Source of the DNA: Nitrospirota bacterium | GTDB taxonomy: Bacteria; Nitrospirota; Thermodesulfovibrionia; Thermodesulfovibrionales; UBA6898 | Direction of reading: 5' to 3' | Assembly (NCBI GenBank): GCA_021811105.1 | Contig: JAJZPM010000024.1 | Span: 1-49,744 of the forward strand | Length of the DNA: 49,744 nucleotides | Shown: in pieces, positions 1 through 8,174 of the stretch | How the letters are laid out: every line of letters starts with the position of its first letter | How positions within the stretch are numbered: the stretch's first letter is position 1 | Notes under the pieces: model-generated | What the model saw: only the letters and a program-made list of their open reading frames with translations | Told to the model about the DNA's origin: nothing | The model's database searches: none | Made by a program: the position numbers and the translations under genes

Positions 1-142
1 GGGCTGTATTGGGTAACCAGTTGTCTTGAAAGTCTTTATATTACAGGGGGCTTTGTCTTTGGTCAGTTTATTATGAAGAGGTCCTTTTAATTTGAAAAGT
101 AAGGCCGGGATAAATAGCAATCCAACACCCTCCAACACTTAT
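1..142. other. Leader-distal flank of the CRISPR array
   Basis: This is the non-leader side of the type I-C array. I see no gene, no degenerate repeat and no clear hairpin here. The first repeat begins directly after it and is already a perfect copy. Confidence 0.5.
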
Positions 143-1034
<892 letters not shown>

Positions 1035-1220
1035 TGTTACATTACAACGCGATAAATCTAAACAATAAATCGACCGTTATTTGCGAACCGGCTCCTTTTC
1101 TTCTTAAGAATCCTTCAGTTGTCAAAGAGCAATGTGAAAAAATCCTTATACTTAAGGGCTATATCACATCTTGCGAACCCTTCGGGCAACTCGTGTGAGC
1201 TTGCGGTTCGCACCATGTTA
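1035..1220 (-). promoter_or_regulatory. CRISPR leader between cas2 and the array
   Basis: This 186-bp non-coding stretch separates the cas2 stop from the first leader-side repeat, where the array promoter and the integration signals of a I-C system are expected. It is AT-rich next to the array. It holds TTGCGAACC at 1081-1089 and at 1171-1179 (exactly 90 bp apart) and the inverted form GGTTCGCACC at 1205-1214. A TTGACA hexamer lies on the minus strand at 1125-1120, but I see no convincing -10 at the right distance. The leader assignment rests on position and repeat orientation. Confidence 0.75.
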
Positions 1221-1511
1221 TCAAACAATCAACGGTCCCTCCTGATCAAGCGCCGCCTTAGCTCCGACGTGCTCAACACGATGCTGCCAATTGGAACCAA
1301 GATAATAAAATCTCAGGCTGTCTTTTTCCGGGTCGATTTCCGAAATCAACCGTGCTTTCAGCTGAGCCCACTGTGCAGGATCGACAATGCATTCAAAGAC
1401 CGAAAACTGGACCCTTTGCCCGAAGTCCTTGCATGCCTTCGCAACCCTTCTCAAGCGGCGCTGCCCCGTGTCATCATTGGTAACAACATCATAACTTACG
1501 AGCACAAACAT
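1221..1511 (-). CDS. cas2: Cas2, CRISPR adaptation endonuclease-fold subunit
   Basis: Cas2 is the central dimer of the Cas1-Cas2 integrase that inserts new spacers next to the leader. The protein has 96 residues starting MFVLVSYDV. This beta strand carries the conserved Asp of the Cas2 ferredoxin fold, and RRLRRVAKACKDFGQRVQ and SVFECIV follow as in the type I-C family. I chose the ATG at 1511 because AGGTGAGG lies just upstream. A GTG four codons earlier would overlap this ribosome-binding site. It is the last gene of the cas operon, followed by the leader, and is separated from cas1 by a palindromic repeat. Confidence 0.96.
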   Translation of the reverse strand: MFVLVSYDVVTNDDTGQRRLRRVAKACKDFGQRVQFSVFECIVDPAQWAQLKARLISEIDPEKDSLRFYYLGSNWQHRVEHVGAKAALDQEGPLIV

Positions 1512-1532
1512 AATTAGCCTCACCTATAACTC

Positions 1533-1571
1533 CCCCTCGCCCCCTCTTAGATTAAAGAGGGGGTTGAGGGG
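1533..1571. repeat. Long palindromic repeat in the cas1-cas2 junction
   Basis: CCCCCTCTT at 1540-1548 pairs perfectly with AAGAGGGGG at 1555-1563. An outer arm CCCCTC (1533-1538) pairs with GAGGGG (1566-1571). There is no T-run, so it is not a clear terminator. The C-rich arms resemble those of the element at 26147-26223, suggesting a dispersed family. It occupies most of the short gap between the cas1 stop and the cas2 ribosome-binding site, so it will form a hairpin in the cas mRNA. Confidence 0.75.
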
Positions 1572-1585
1572 CGTTGGTCAAAGAA

Positions 1586-2617
1586 TCACTTCCATATAAA
1601 CGGCGGATAATCGTCGATATCACATCTGAGATAACGCGCCATCAAGAGCGCCTGCGCGTAAGGGAGAAGACCGATTGCCATCTTCTCTTTGAGGAAAGGG
1701 TGCTCTATCTCCTCCTGCTTGCGTTTCTGATACGCAACAAGGACCGTCCTTCTTGTATCATCATCCATCCATACCGCACCTGATTCTTTCTGCTTGAAAC
1801 CCTTTGCGTCAACCTGGCCCAGGTTGATCAAAGAAAGAGCAAGCCGGTCGGCAATAAACGGCCTGAATTCTTCCATGAGGTCAAGGGCAAGACCGTACCG
1901 TCCCGGACGGTCCCGGTGCAGGAAGCCGACTGCCGGATCAAGCCCGACCGATTCGAGCCCGGACCTGACATCATGCATCAGGAGAGTGTAAAGAAATGAC
2001 AACAGGCAATTGACATTGTCCAGCGGCGGTCTGCGGTTCCGTTCGTGGAACTTAAAATCATCTTTCTGTGAAGTCACCAGATGATCAAAGACATCGAAAT
2101 ACGCGTTGGCCGATTCCCCTTCTATCCCTCTGACGATATCCAAAGGGGCTTCAGACTGCAACCTTCTCAGCGTATTTGAAAGCTTCTGCGAGGTCCGGGA
2201 CATTGAGTCAACGTCAACCTTTTCTGGATGGTCCCGTAATGCCCGCTGGATCACCGTGCGGCAGTTTGCGACCTTGCCCGTTACGATAGCCCGCGCTATC
2301 GCCGCAGATGCATTCAGATCATCGGCGCGCCGGAACTGCTCACGCCTGAGAAGGACATTGCCGGATACAGGCCCCTGGACCTTTGCCAAGAAAGCGCCGT
2401 TTTCCGTAAGAAAACTGATTGCAACCTGGTTTTCGGCGCAGAAACCCATCAGGTAGGGGCTGCACGAGACCTGACCGAAGCAAACGATTCCGCCTAATGT
2501 GTGGACGGGCAGACGCAAAGCGACTTCTCCGTCGATCTTGACGACGACCGTTTCGCCTTCTTTTGAAAGATACGCACCCTGAGTTGTAACGAAGAGAGTG
2601 TTAAGAAGCTTTTTCAT
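1586..2617 (-). CDS. cas1: Cas1, CRISPR integrase (type I-C)
   Basis: Cas1 is the metal-dependent integrase that, with Cas2, inserts protospacers into the array. The 343-aa length is normal for Cas1c. The N-terminal beta domain begins MKKLLNTLFVTTQGAYL. The helical catalytic domain shows the family metal ligands: Glu in RGIEGESANAYF, His in VGFLHRDRPGRYG, and the acidic stretch LALDLMEEFRPFIADR. The start is supported by an AGAGGAT-like ribosome-binding site about 5 nt upstream. It lies between cas4 and cas2, and both junctions carry palindromic repeats. I see no damage in the frame. Confidence 0.98.
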   Translation of the reverse strand: MKKLLNTLFVTTQGAYLSKEGETVVVKIDGEVALRLPVHTLGGIVCFGQVSCSPYLMGFCAENQVAISFLTENGAFLAKVQGPVSGNVLLRREQFRRADDLNASAAIARAIVTGKVANCRTVIQRALRDHPEKVDVDSMSRTSQKLSNTLRRLQSEAPLDIVRGIEGESANAYFDVFDHLVTSQKDDFKFHERNRRPPLDNVNCLLSFLYTLLMHDVRSGLESVGLDPAVGFLHRDRPGRYGLALDLMEEFRPFIADRLALSLINLGQVDAKGFKQKESGAVWMDDDTRRTVLVAYQKRKQEEIEHPFLKEKMAIGLLPYAQALLMARYLRCDIDDYPPFIWK

Positions 2618-2634
2618 TTCTATCCTCTTTTGTC

Positions 2635-2688
2635 ACTCCGCAAGTCCGGAGTCCTTCTTTGGCTGTCATTCCGCACTTGATGCGGAAT
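2635..2688. repeat. Two tandem REP-like palindromes at the cas4 3' end
   Basis: The first hairpin is ACTCCG (2635-2640) with CGGAGT (2647-2652). The second is a perfect 8-bp stem, ATTCCGCA (2668-2675) with TGCGGAAT (2681-2688). Both have the GTCATTCC...GGAATCCAG style of REP elements, and the one at 41734-41753 is closely related. The second hairpin overlaps the last codons and the stop of cas4, so the C-terminal residues of Cas4 are encoded by the repeat. Confidence 0.8.
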
Positions 2689-3334
2689 CCAGTTCCTTTT
2701 CTATCGCCTTCATCAGATAATTACCGGCCTTTCTGTTTACCTTCGGCATACAAAGATCAAGCAAAGAACACTTTTTGCACTTCTTCGAATATTCGGCCTT
2801 CGGCGTCACACCGGCTTCTATAAGCTCATGCACCTTTCTGGCCGCATCTTCCGTCTCGCTCCGCAATTCTTCATCGAACACGACCTCTTCCCTGCGGCGC
2901 GTCCGGCCGTAAAAGAGCGCACCCTTTTTGATATCAACATTGAGCATCTCTTCAAGACAGATCGCCTGTGCGCAAAGCTGGACCTTGTCGCAATCATCCA
3001 TTTTGGGCTTTCCCCGCTTGTATTCAACGGGAAAAGGCACCCATGATCCGTCATCCATCCGGTGAAATTCGACTACATCGGCTTTGCCGATGAGTCCCAG
3101 CCTCAACGAGCGCATCGGAATGCTGTATTCGATGCGGACATTCCCGCGTGATTCAGATTTGTTGCTGTCGGCCTTGTCATGCATGATGCGTCCCTCGGCG
3201 GTGAAGAGGTTTTCCGTCCATAGTTGTTCGATGTGGATCAAGGCGCACTGCCGGGGGCAGTACACAAAGTGCTGCAGGGCCGAAAGGGGCACCAAATCAT
3301 CCTCGGAATAGGGCCTATAAGTCTTATTGGTCAT
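2666..3334 (-). CDS. cas4: Cas4, iron-sulfur exonuclease of CRISPR adaptation
   Basis: Cas4 trims prespacers and helps select PAM-adjacent fragments together with Cas1-Cas2. The 222-aa protein has one Fe-S cysteine in HFVYCPRQC near the N-terminus and the other three in CKKCSLLDLC near the C-terminus. Between them lies a RecB/PD-(D/E)XK nuclease core: LIGKADVVEF, then PVEYKRGKPK with the catalytic E-x-K. Both ends look altered by repeats. The first residues MTNKTYRPY are encoded by the repeat at 3307-3346 and the last few by a REP-like palindrome. The body, from SEDDLVPLSALQHF on, is normal. The upstream S23 gene ends only 7 nt before its start. Confidence 0.97.
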   Translation of the reverse strand: MTNKTYRPYSEDDLVPLSALQHFVYCPRQCALIHIEQLWTENLFTAEGRIMHDKADSNKSESRGNVRIEYSIPMRSLRLGLIGKADVVEFHRMDDGSWVPFPVEYKRGKPKMDDCDKVQLCAQAICLEEMLNVDIKKGALFYGRTRRREEVVFDEELRSETEDAARKVHELIEAGVTPKAEYSKKCKKCSLLDLCMPKVNRKAGNYLMKAIEKELDSASSAE

Positions 3335-3346
3335 ATAGGACCTATT
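3307..3346. repeat. Tyr-codon-rich dispersed repeat over the cas4 start
   Basis: This AT-rich repeat contains CCTATAAGTC and CATATAGGACCTATT. A related copy lies at 3514-3546 inside the S23 gene. Read on the minus strand it encodes Thr/Tyr-rich peptide, TYRPY in both copies. It covers the end of the S23 gene, the intergenic bases and the first codons of cas4, including its start codon. Confidence 0.65.
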
Positions 3347-3914
3347 CTTTCTTGTGGCGCGCTTGAACGCGCGACCTGTAAAGTCTTTCCGTAAACCCGC
3401 CCTCTTTCAAGAACTCTTTTTCCAAGGCCCGCAACTGCTGGTCGAGCAGGTAGTTTGTCTGGTGGATCAGGCAGATCATGGTGTTGGCAGCTTCTTCGGG
3501 CGAGCTACCTTCAATATAAGGCCTATAAGTCATATAAGACCTATTTTTTTCATAAGCAAGCGCTCTTACCTTTTGCGCTTGTTTATGTTCCTTTCCCCAA
3601 AGGGGCAACCCTTTCTGCCGCACAAAGTCCTGAAAATCCAAAAGCAATTCCTCAAGACTCGCCCGCGCCACTCCGACAAGCTTCAGTTCGGTCTTCTTGG
3701 AAGTGCCCGACGCCATGCTGCCTTCGGCGATGTTCTGCTTGCCGCTCCTGGCCGCCTGCACCATCTGGTCTTGAGTGCGGGACCGGCGGTCGATGAACCG
3801 GTCGCAAAATGCCACTGTGGCATCATAAACAATCTCCGCCATTTGGTAGGACTGCAGCTCCCGGTACCCGCCGTGAGGAGGGATGAGGGGCGGGAGGTTG
3901 TTGGGATTAGTCAT
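3342..3914 (-). CDS. S23-type four-helix-bundle protein between cas4 and cas7
   Basis: The 190-aa protein matches the small helical family first known from intervening sequences of 23S rRNA genes (TIGR02436-like). Typical motifs are YRELQSYQMAEIVYD, FIDRRSRTQDQMVQAARSG, KQNIAEGS and SRASLEELL-like VARASLEELLLDF. Members often occur alone, and the related Avd protein acts in diversity-generating retroelements. Its role here is unknown. I chose the ATG at 3914 because the second copy begins at the equivalent codon (4719). The segment NRSYMTYRPYIEG in the third helix region comes from the repeat at 3514-3546. It is co-oriented with the cas genes and may be cotranscribed with them, although a plus-strand toxin-antitoxin module lies upstream. 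Confidence 0.85.
   Translation of the reverse strand: MTNPNNLPPLIPPHGGYRELQSYQMAEIVYDATVAFCDRFIDRRSRTQDQMVQAARSGKQNIAEGSMASGTSKKTELKLVGVARASLEELLLDFQDFVRQKGLPLWGKEHKQAQKVRALAYEKNRSYMTYRPYIEGSSPEEAANTMICLIHQTNYLLDQQLRALEKEFLKEGGFTERLYRSRVQARHKKE
3514..3546. repeat. Second copy of the Tyr-codon-rich repeat, inside the S23 gene
   Basis: TATAAGGCCTATAAGTC is followed by CATATAAGACCTATT, closely matching the copy at 3307-3346. It is in frame within the S23 gene and encodes the stretch around RSYMTYRPY. The family tolerates such inserts in my recollection; the duplication itself is visible here. Confidence 0.65.
3712..3914. repeat. Direct repeat, left copy (5' end of the intact S23 gene)
   Basis: These 203 bp align without gaps to 4517-4719 with roughly 19 mismatches, about 90% identity. 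The two copies are in direct orientation and exactly bracket the 602-bp toxin-antitoxin segment 3915-4516. Confidence 0.9.
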
Positions 3915-3972
3915 GCAGGAGGCCCTCAACCGCTTCTCTTTCTTTCAGTCGTTCTTGACTGGCATTGCCTTG

Positions 3973-3997
3973 TATTGTACAATAGATTGTACAATAC
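3973..3997. promoter_or_regulatory. Paired TGTACA palindromes, YefM-YoeB operator
   Basis: TATTGTACAATA (3973-3984) is a perfect palindrome and ATTGTACAAT (3986-3995) is a second, with centres 12 bp apart. Adjacent palindromes with a TGTACA core are the known operator design of E. coli yefM-yoeB. The site sits 16-40 nt upstream of the antitoxin start. AAGGAG (4001-4006) is the ribosome-binding site. Confidence 0.85.
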
Positions 3998-4012
3998 TGA
4001 AAGGAGATATCC

Positions 4013-4264
4013 ATGGACACAATCACATACTCGGACGCCCGTGAACGTTTGGCGGCCACAATGAAAAAGGTGTGCGAAAACCACGAGCCGGTCATTATCA
4101 CCAGGCAAAAGGAAGAATCGGTGGTTATGCTTTCGCTTGAAGATTTCAGATCGCTTGAGGAAACCTCATACCTGCTGCGGGTGCCCAAGAATGCAAAGCG
4201 GCTTCTTGAATCCATTGCGGAACTCGAACGCGGCGGCGGCAAGGTCCGCAAACTGGCCGAGTGA
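4013..4264 (+). CDS. yefM: YefM-family antitoxin (Phd/YefM fold)
   Basis: The 83-aa antitoxin should bind and neutralise the YoeB toxin encoded next to it and repress their shared promoter. The N-terminal DNA-binding half has the family pattern [20 protein letters not shown] followed by [21 protein letters not shown]. The C-terminal half, ending [12 protein letters not shown], is the toxin-binding tail. The start is fixed by AAGGAG seven nt upstream and by the operator just before it. It is transcribed opposite to all surrounding cas genes. The pair is the only plus-strand content between the array and 10.8 kb. Confidence 0.93.
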   Translation: MDTITYSDARERLAATMKKVCENHEPVIITRQKEESVVMLSLEDFRSLEETSYLLRVPKNAKRLLESIAELERGGGKVRKLAE

Positions 4265-4515
4265 AACTTATCTTTTCGGAACACGCCTGGGAGGACTACC
4301 TTTACTGGCAGAATACCGACAAACTGATGCTCAAACGCATCAACCGGCTTATCCATGAGATCATGCATGACCCTTTCACCGGTTCCGGCAAACCCGAACC
4401 CCTCAAACACGGACTTTCCGGCTACTGGTCGCGCCGCATCAACGACGAGCACCGGCTCGTCTACCGGCCCGCCGAAGACGCCGTTCTTATCGCGATGTTG
4501 AGGTATCATTATTGA
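4261..4515 (+). CDS. yoeB: YoeB-family toxin, ribosome-dependent mRNA interferase
   Basis: YoeB cleaves mRNA in the ribosomal A site. The 84-aa protein has the same length as E. coli YoeB, and the known catalytic residues fall at the same numbers: Glu46, Arg65, His83 and Tyr84, with the C-terminus RYHY. It starts at a GTG that overlaps the antitoxin stop by 4 nt, so translation is coupled. The frame is intact, so the toxin is probably functional. Its stop lies directly at the junction with the truncated S23 copy (4517 onward). Confidence 0.94.
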   Translation: MKLIFSEHAWEDYLYWQNTDKLMLKRINRLIHEIMHDPFTGSGKPEPLKHGLSGYWSRRINDEHRLVYRPAEDAVLIAMLRYHY

Positions 4516-4719
4516 GGCCATGCTGCCTTCGGCGATGTTCTGCTTGCCGCTCCTGGCCGCCTGCACCATCTGGTCATGAGTGCGGGACCGCCTGTCGATA
4601 AACCGGTCACAAAATGCCACTGTGGCATCATACACAATCTCCGCCATTTGGTAAGATTGCAGCTCCCGGTATCCGCCGTGAGAGAGGATGAGGGAAGGTA
4701 GATCGTTGGGGTCAGTCAT
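4513..4719 (-). pseudogene. Truncated second copy of the S23 four-helix-bundle gene
   Basis: The first 68 or so codons of an S23-type gene, MTDPNDLPSLILSHGG through [11 protein letters not shown], match the N-terminus of the intact gene at 3914. At about 4516 homology ends abruptly and the frame runs on antisense through yoeB without resembling anything. It is the right-hand arm of the direct repeat around the toxin-antitoxin module. Its start codon lies just 8 nt after the cas7 stop, so it may still be translated as a fusion with meaningless sequence. Confidence 0.85.
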
Positions 4720-4727
4720 AAGTCACC

Positions 4728-5579
4728 CTACAATATCTTGTCTTCAGGCCACACCTGAATTTCAAGTCCAGCAGGTAGCTCGTTCCTATCTACAGTAATC
4801 TTATAATCTTCTATCCTTCTCGGCAAATCAGCTTTTTTCGCTACCTTTACTCGATTAAACAATCTACCTGACAAATCCCTACCTAAATGATGGTTGTGAT
4901 TGAATATAACCAATTTTCGTGGATTCATTTCACCCCTTGCAGCTGCCCGGTCATGCTCAAAGGCGTTGATAAGAGCTTTCCAAAGAAGTATCAAGTCATC
5001 TTCATTAAAGCCGGTTTTCTTAGCATCGACAGCTGAAACAAATCCGTGCATCCTATAGAGTGCATAGGGCACAGTTGATTTTCTGCCAAACGTTGAGGCA
5101 TATTCTCTGCTTTCCTGTTTCTTCGCATCTTCTTCTGTTGTCACAGCACAACGTGTTATAGAATGTTCGGCCTGATAGATACGATCCTCAGAACGAGCAA
5201 AGGTCAACTGCACAGGCCCCCTGACAGTGCCCGCGCCTTTATCGCCGGTCGATAAAACAGCGCCGAAGGTCCTAATATCAAAATATTGTTTGCATAAACT
5301 GGTTTGCCGCTGCTGGATATTCTCGCCGGAGGCGGCATCGATAATCTTATTTAAAATTTGCTCCTGTCTGATAAATATATCGAAGGGAGGTTTAAGTTCT
5401 TTCTCAAGCATTACATAATTCCTGACTTTCCTTTTGATGCAAACATCTGTTACAAGCCCATGTTGGTCTTCGGCGTCTGCTCTGGGCAGGTTCAGCTGGT
5501 CGGGATCGCCGTTGGGGTTGCCGTCTTTAACGTCAAAGAGAAATACAAAGTCATACCTGTTTTTGATTGCTTCAGTCAT
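4728..5579 (-). CDS. cas7: Cas7 (Csd2), backbone subunit of type I-C Cascade
   Basis: Cas7 forms the helical backbone that holds the crRNA spacer in the I-C surveillance complex. The 283-aa protein has the typical Csd2 opening YDFVFLFDVKDGNPNGDPDQ, then LVTDVCIKRKVRNYV, FDIRTFGAVL and the RAMP-like FNHNHHLGRDLSGRLF region. The start is supported by GGAGGG upstream. It follows cas8c by 11 nt and is the last interference gene before the S23/toxin-antitoxin island separates it from cas4. Confidence 0.97.
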   Translation of the reverse strand: MTEAIKNRYDFVFLFDVKDGNPNGDPDQLNLPRADAEDQHGLVTDVCIKRKVRNYVMLEKELKPPFDIFIRQEQILNKIIDAASGENIQQRQTSLCKQYFDIRTFGAVLSTGDKGAGTVRGPVQLTFARSEDRIYQAEHSITRCAVTTEEDAKKQESREYASTFGRKSTVPYALYRMHGFVSAVDAKKTGFNEDDLILLWKALINAFEHDRAAARGEMNPRKLVIFNHNHHLGRDLSGRLFNRVKVAKKADLPRRIEDYKITVDRNELPAGLEIQVWPEDKIL

Positions 5580-5590
5580 CTTATACCCTC

Positions 5591-7423
5591 CTATTTGGTT
5601 TTATTTGCGCCGCTGAACTGTAACTGTCTCTGATGGTAATATCCGATTGCAAACTGGCCCTGCTGTTCCAATGTAAAAGAAGCCGGGAAGCTGTTGATAT
5701 CTACGTCTTTACACAACTCCTGAAGCTCTTTGTCCAGAGTGACCGCAAGCCCCGGCTTGTCGCTTTTGAGCTTTGTGAAGTGTTTTGAATTGAGGTTGAA
5801 AAGCCGGCCGAATGCAGACGCCGGAGAAGTCATTGAATATGTAAAATACCTCTCTCTGATTCCGGCGTTCCTGTCTCCCAAAGCTGCATATTGAATGCTC
5901 TCAAGCTTTGCGAAGATTTGGCCGCAGACATAGGCCACAGGCCTTCTTCCCTCCATAATATTTTCCGTAACCATGAAATTGCCTCCTTTGTTATGTCGAT
6001 TCAAAATAAGTCTTATCAAAGCGGCTCTATCGGCTGTAACTCCGTCCAGTCGTGCGCGTTGAATCACCTTTGTCAGTAACCAAAGAGGCGGCAGGCTGTC
6101 TTTTAAAGCCGCATTCCATAAACATGCTGCCGCCCTCGCCAAAGACGTGTCATCTTTGTCATTTTTCCCATCGTTGTTTTTCCTCTGGCAGCTTCTTGCC
6201 AGGTCATAAAGTCGGGCATAGTGTGTCCGGATTGCTTTCAAATCAAAATCATATTCGGAGATGGCAATGTCCTGGAACCATTTCGCAATAGACTTCCTGA
6301 AATCAAACAGGCTTGTTTCAATCCAGTCCCGGACGACAATACGGGCTGCAGACCCCGAAAGGGTACAGGAATAAAACTGGTCGGGTTCGATATAGGTTTG
6401 CTTGCCGGAAGCAACCGAATCTATAAGCATAGCCACCTCTTCAGGCTTAGGTTCTTCAAGAAAGTCTATCTCTTCCACATTGGCATTCTTGCGCGTCCAA
6501 AAAATCATCGCTGTATCAACGCCATAACTTGCCGACCTTGTACGGGGCCAACGATGCTTATAAAGAATGTCGTCTTTATTTCTTTTGTTTTTAAACGGAA
6601 GCCCAGACAAAAGCATATTCAGGCCTTCAACATAGGTCTTTGCACAGTTTGTGCATATCATACTGTTTTCATTGCCTATCATGCAGTATGATTCAAAAGG
6701 GTTGTGGTCTCCATTATAGGAAATCAATTTTCGGCCACCCGCAGGTTCTTTATCACCCGGCACGCCTTTGATAGGAAAGTGAGTGAAATCTCCCACAGGG
6801 AATTGATCGCTTGCACAGACAGCACATTTCTTTTTTGTCGTTGACATGAATGTCTGTTGTTTAGATTCGTATGTCTCGATTAATTTTTGATAAACTGTTT
6901 CATTCTCATGCACATATTTATTTTCCCCTGAAATGCGGAATGCAATGTTTCCACCCCGATCCTTTTTCGAGAGTTTTGCAAATTCGCTCATTGCATGATT
7001 AACTGCTTCATGATTCTTGTAGAATGAATGCACAGGACTCACTTCATTTAACTCTGCCACTTCCTGCAGACGAGCTTTGAAAAGCTTGTTCTTCGCATCA
7101 GTATCCTCGATGAAAATATCATGAGCTTTATGTTCGCTCTTTTCTTTGACTTTCTTTTTAAAAGCAGCGCTTTCACAATCATACACGCCAAGAACATATC
7201 CACAATTATCGATTAGGAGCCGTGCGCCTTTGCCGCTGGTTCGTTGGAGCGCTTCCGCTGCAGTTTTCTTCTTCTCAATACTGTGCAAAGAAACAAAACT
7301 ACCATTCGGCATGATCGTTAGCACCAAAGATATGGTTTCATCTTTGAGAGCGTCATGGACCCATTCGTTATCAGCCTTGTCCGCCCGGAGTGTCTTTCCA
7401 AGTTCGCTTAACTCCTTGATCAT
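5591..7423 (-). CDS. cas8c: Cas8c (Csd1), large subunit of type I-C Cascade
   Basis: Cas8c recognises the PAM and recruits Cas3; in several I-C systems an internal start within this gene also supplies the small subunit. The 610-aa length suits the family. Recognisable stretches are MPNGSFVSLHSIEKKKTAAE, the cysteine pairs CAVC and ICTNC around residues 195-260, SASYGVDTAMIFWTRK, and the C-terminal HFTKLKSDKPGLAV region. The start overlaps the cas5 stop by 4 nt (ATGA), showing translational coupling. I did not find an obvious internal small-subunit start by eye, but did not exclude one. Confidence 0.96.
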   Translation of the reverse strand: MIKELSELGKTLRADKADNEWVHDALKDETISLVLTIMPNGSFVSLHSIEKKKTAAEALQRTSGKGARLLIDNCGYVLGVYDCESAAFKKKVKEKSEHKAHDIFIEDTDAKNKLFKARLQEVAELNEVSPVHSFYKNHEAVNHAMSEFAKLSKKDRGGNIAFRISGENKYVHENETVYQKLIETYESKQQTFMSTTKKKCAVCASDQFPVGDFTHFPIKGVPGDKEPAGGRKLISYNGDHNPFESYCMIGNENSMICTNCAKTYVEGLNMLLSGLPFKNKRNKDDILYKHRWPRTRSASYGVDTAMIFWTRKNANVEEIDFLEEPKPEEVAMLIDSVASGKQTYIEPDQFYSCTLSGSAARIVVRDWIETSLFDFRKSIAKWFQDIAISEYDFDLKAIRTHYARLYDLARSCQRKNNDGKNDKDDTSLARAAACLWNAALKDSLPPLWLLTKVIQRARLDGVTADRAALIRLILNRHNKGGNFMVTENIMEGRRPVAYVCGQIFAKLESIQYAALGDRNAGIRERYFTYSMTSPASAFGRLFNLNSKHFTKLKSDKPGLAVTLDKELQELCKDVDINSFPASFTLEQQGQFAIGYYHQRQLQFSGANKTK

Positions 7424-8163
7424 AATTCTGTCTCGCTTTCTTCCTGCTGATTGAACGCGTAAATTGCGGCGGATATCTCGCTGTCACCAGGTGGGCGAAA
7501 ATGGCTGGATTGCATCATGGTGTCGTTTTCCGGGATTTCGCAGTTCAATATGCCATTGCGTACAGCCACATCATGAAAGAACAACGGCTCAGGCTTGCCT
7601 TTTTCATCATAATAGATATCGAAGAGCATGTTTCCAACGGGCACGGTTTCCTTAATCGGCTTTTCCGTGCCATCTGGCTCCATAAACTCGGCTGAAAACT
7701 CGCGTGTGCCGAGATACGGCCTTCTCCAGCATTGGCCTTTCCTGACACGGCGGACAAAGATTCCGTCACGATCGGCGTCAATTCCCTTTCTGCCTATATA
7801 TTTCTCAGGTCTGTTTCTGTCCGACATCTGATTCTGATGGATGGACGCTTCGATGATATAGGCAACATCTTTCAGGACTACGCTGTTACGCTGAGCGCGC
7901 TTATCTTCCACAATAATTGGCGTTTTACCCTGCTTGGCATTGATTTCATTTCGCTTGATTGTTGCAAAACGGACAGGCTTCAGAACGATTATCCGTCTCA
8001 CATACCACTGAAATTCCGGCTTCCAAAGGATCGAATCCAATATCCCCCGCGCCGCAGACGGCGTCATGCACGGGTAGGACATGCGTTCAATTTTCAAGTC
8101 CGGCCTTGTAAAACATGCAAAATCTCCTTTCACTTTTACTCTCACAACTCGATCATCCGGCAT
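7420..8163 (-). CDS. cas5: Cas5c, pre-crRNA processing nuclease of type I-C
   Basis: Type I-C lacks cas6, and Cas5c cleaves the repeat hairpin to make crRNA and caps the 5' handle. The 247-aa protein has the Cas5 RAMP opening VRVKVKGDFACFTRPDLKIE, followed by YPCMTPSAARGILDSILWKP, the glycine/arginine segment conserved in Cas5d/c proteins, and later RRVRKGQCWRRPYLGTREF. It lies 11 nt after cas3 and overlaps cas8c by 4 nt. The type III Cas6 at 41.2 kb belongs to a different operon and is not expected to process this array. Confidence 0.96.
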   Translation of the reverse strand: MPDDRVVRVKVKGDFACFTRPDLKIERMSYPCMTPSAARGILDSILWKPEFQWYVRRIIVLKPVRFATIKRNEINAKQGKTPIIVEDKRAQRNSVVLKDVAYIIEASIHQNQMSDRNRPEKYIGRKGIDADRDGIFVRRVRKGQCWRRPYLGTREFSAEFMEPDGTEKPIKETVPVGNMLFDIYYDEKGKPEPLFFHDVAVRNGILNCEIPENDTMMQSSHFRPPGDSEISAAIYAFNQQEESETEL

Positions 8164-8174
8164 TGGCCCTCCTT

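Noticed and set aside
1119-1517. 132-aa plus-strand frame over cas2 and the leader
   Set aside because: It is the shadow of cas2 on the other strand and has no ribosome-binding site or family pattern.
2635-2688. Intrinsic terminator between cas4 and cas1
   Set aside because: The hairpins have no T-run and the pattern matches REP-type repeats.
3354-4064. 236-aa plus-strand frame opposite the S23 gene
   Set aside because: Antisense to a gene with clear family motifs, and it overlaps the yefM promoter.
3907-4719. 270-aa minus-strand frame through the toxin-antitoxin region
   Set aside because: Only its first 68 codons are S23-like; the rest is antisense to yefM and yoeB.
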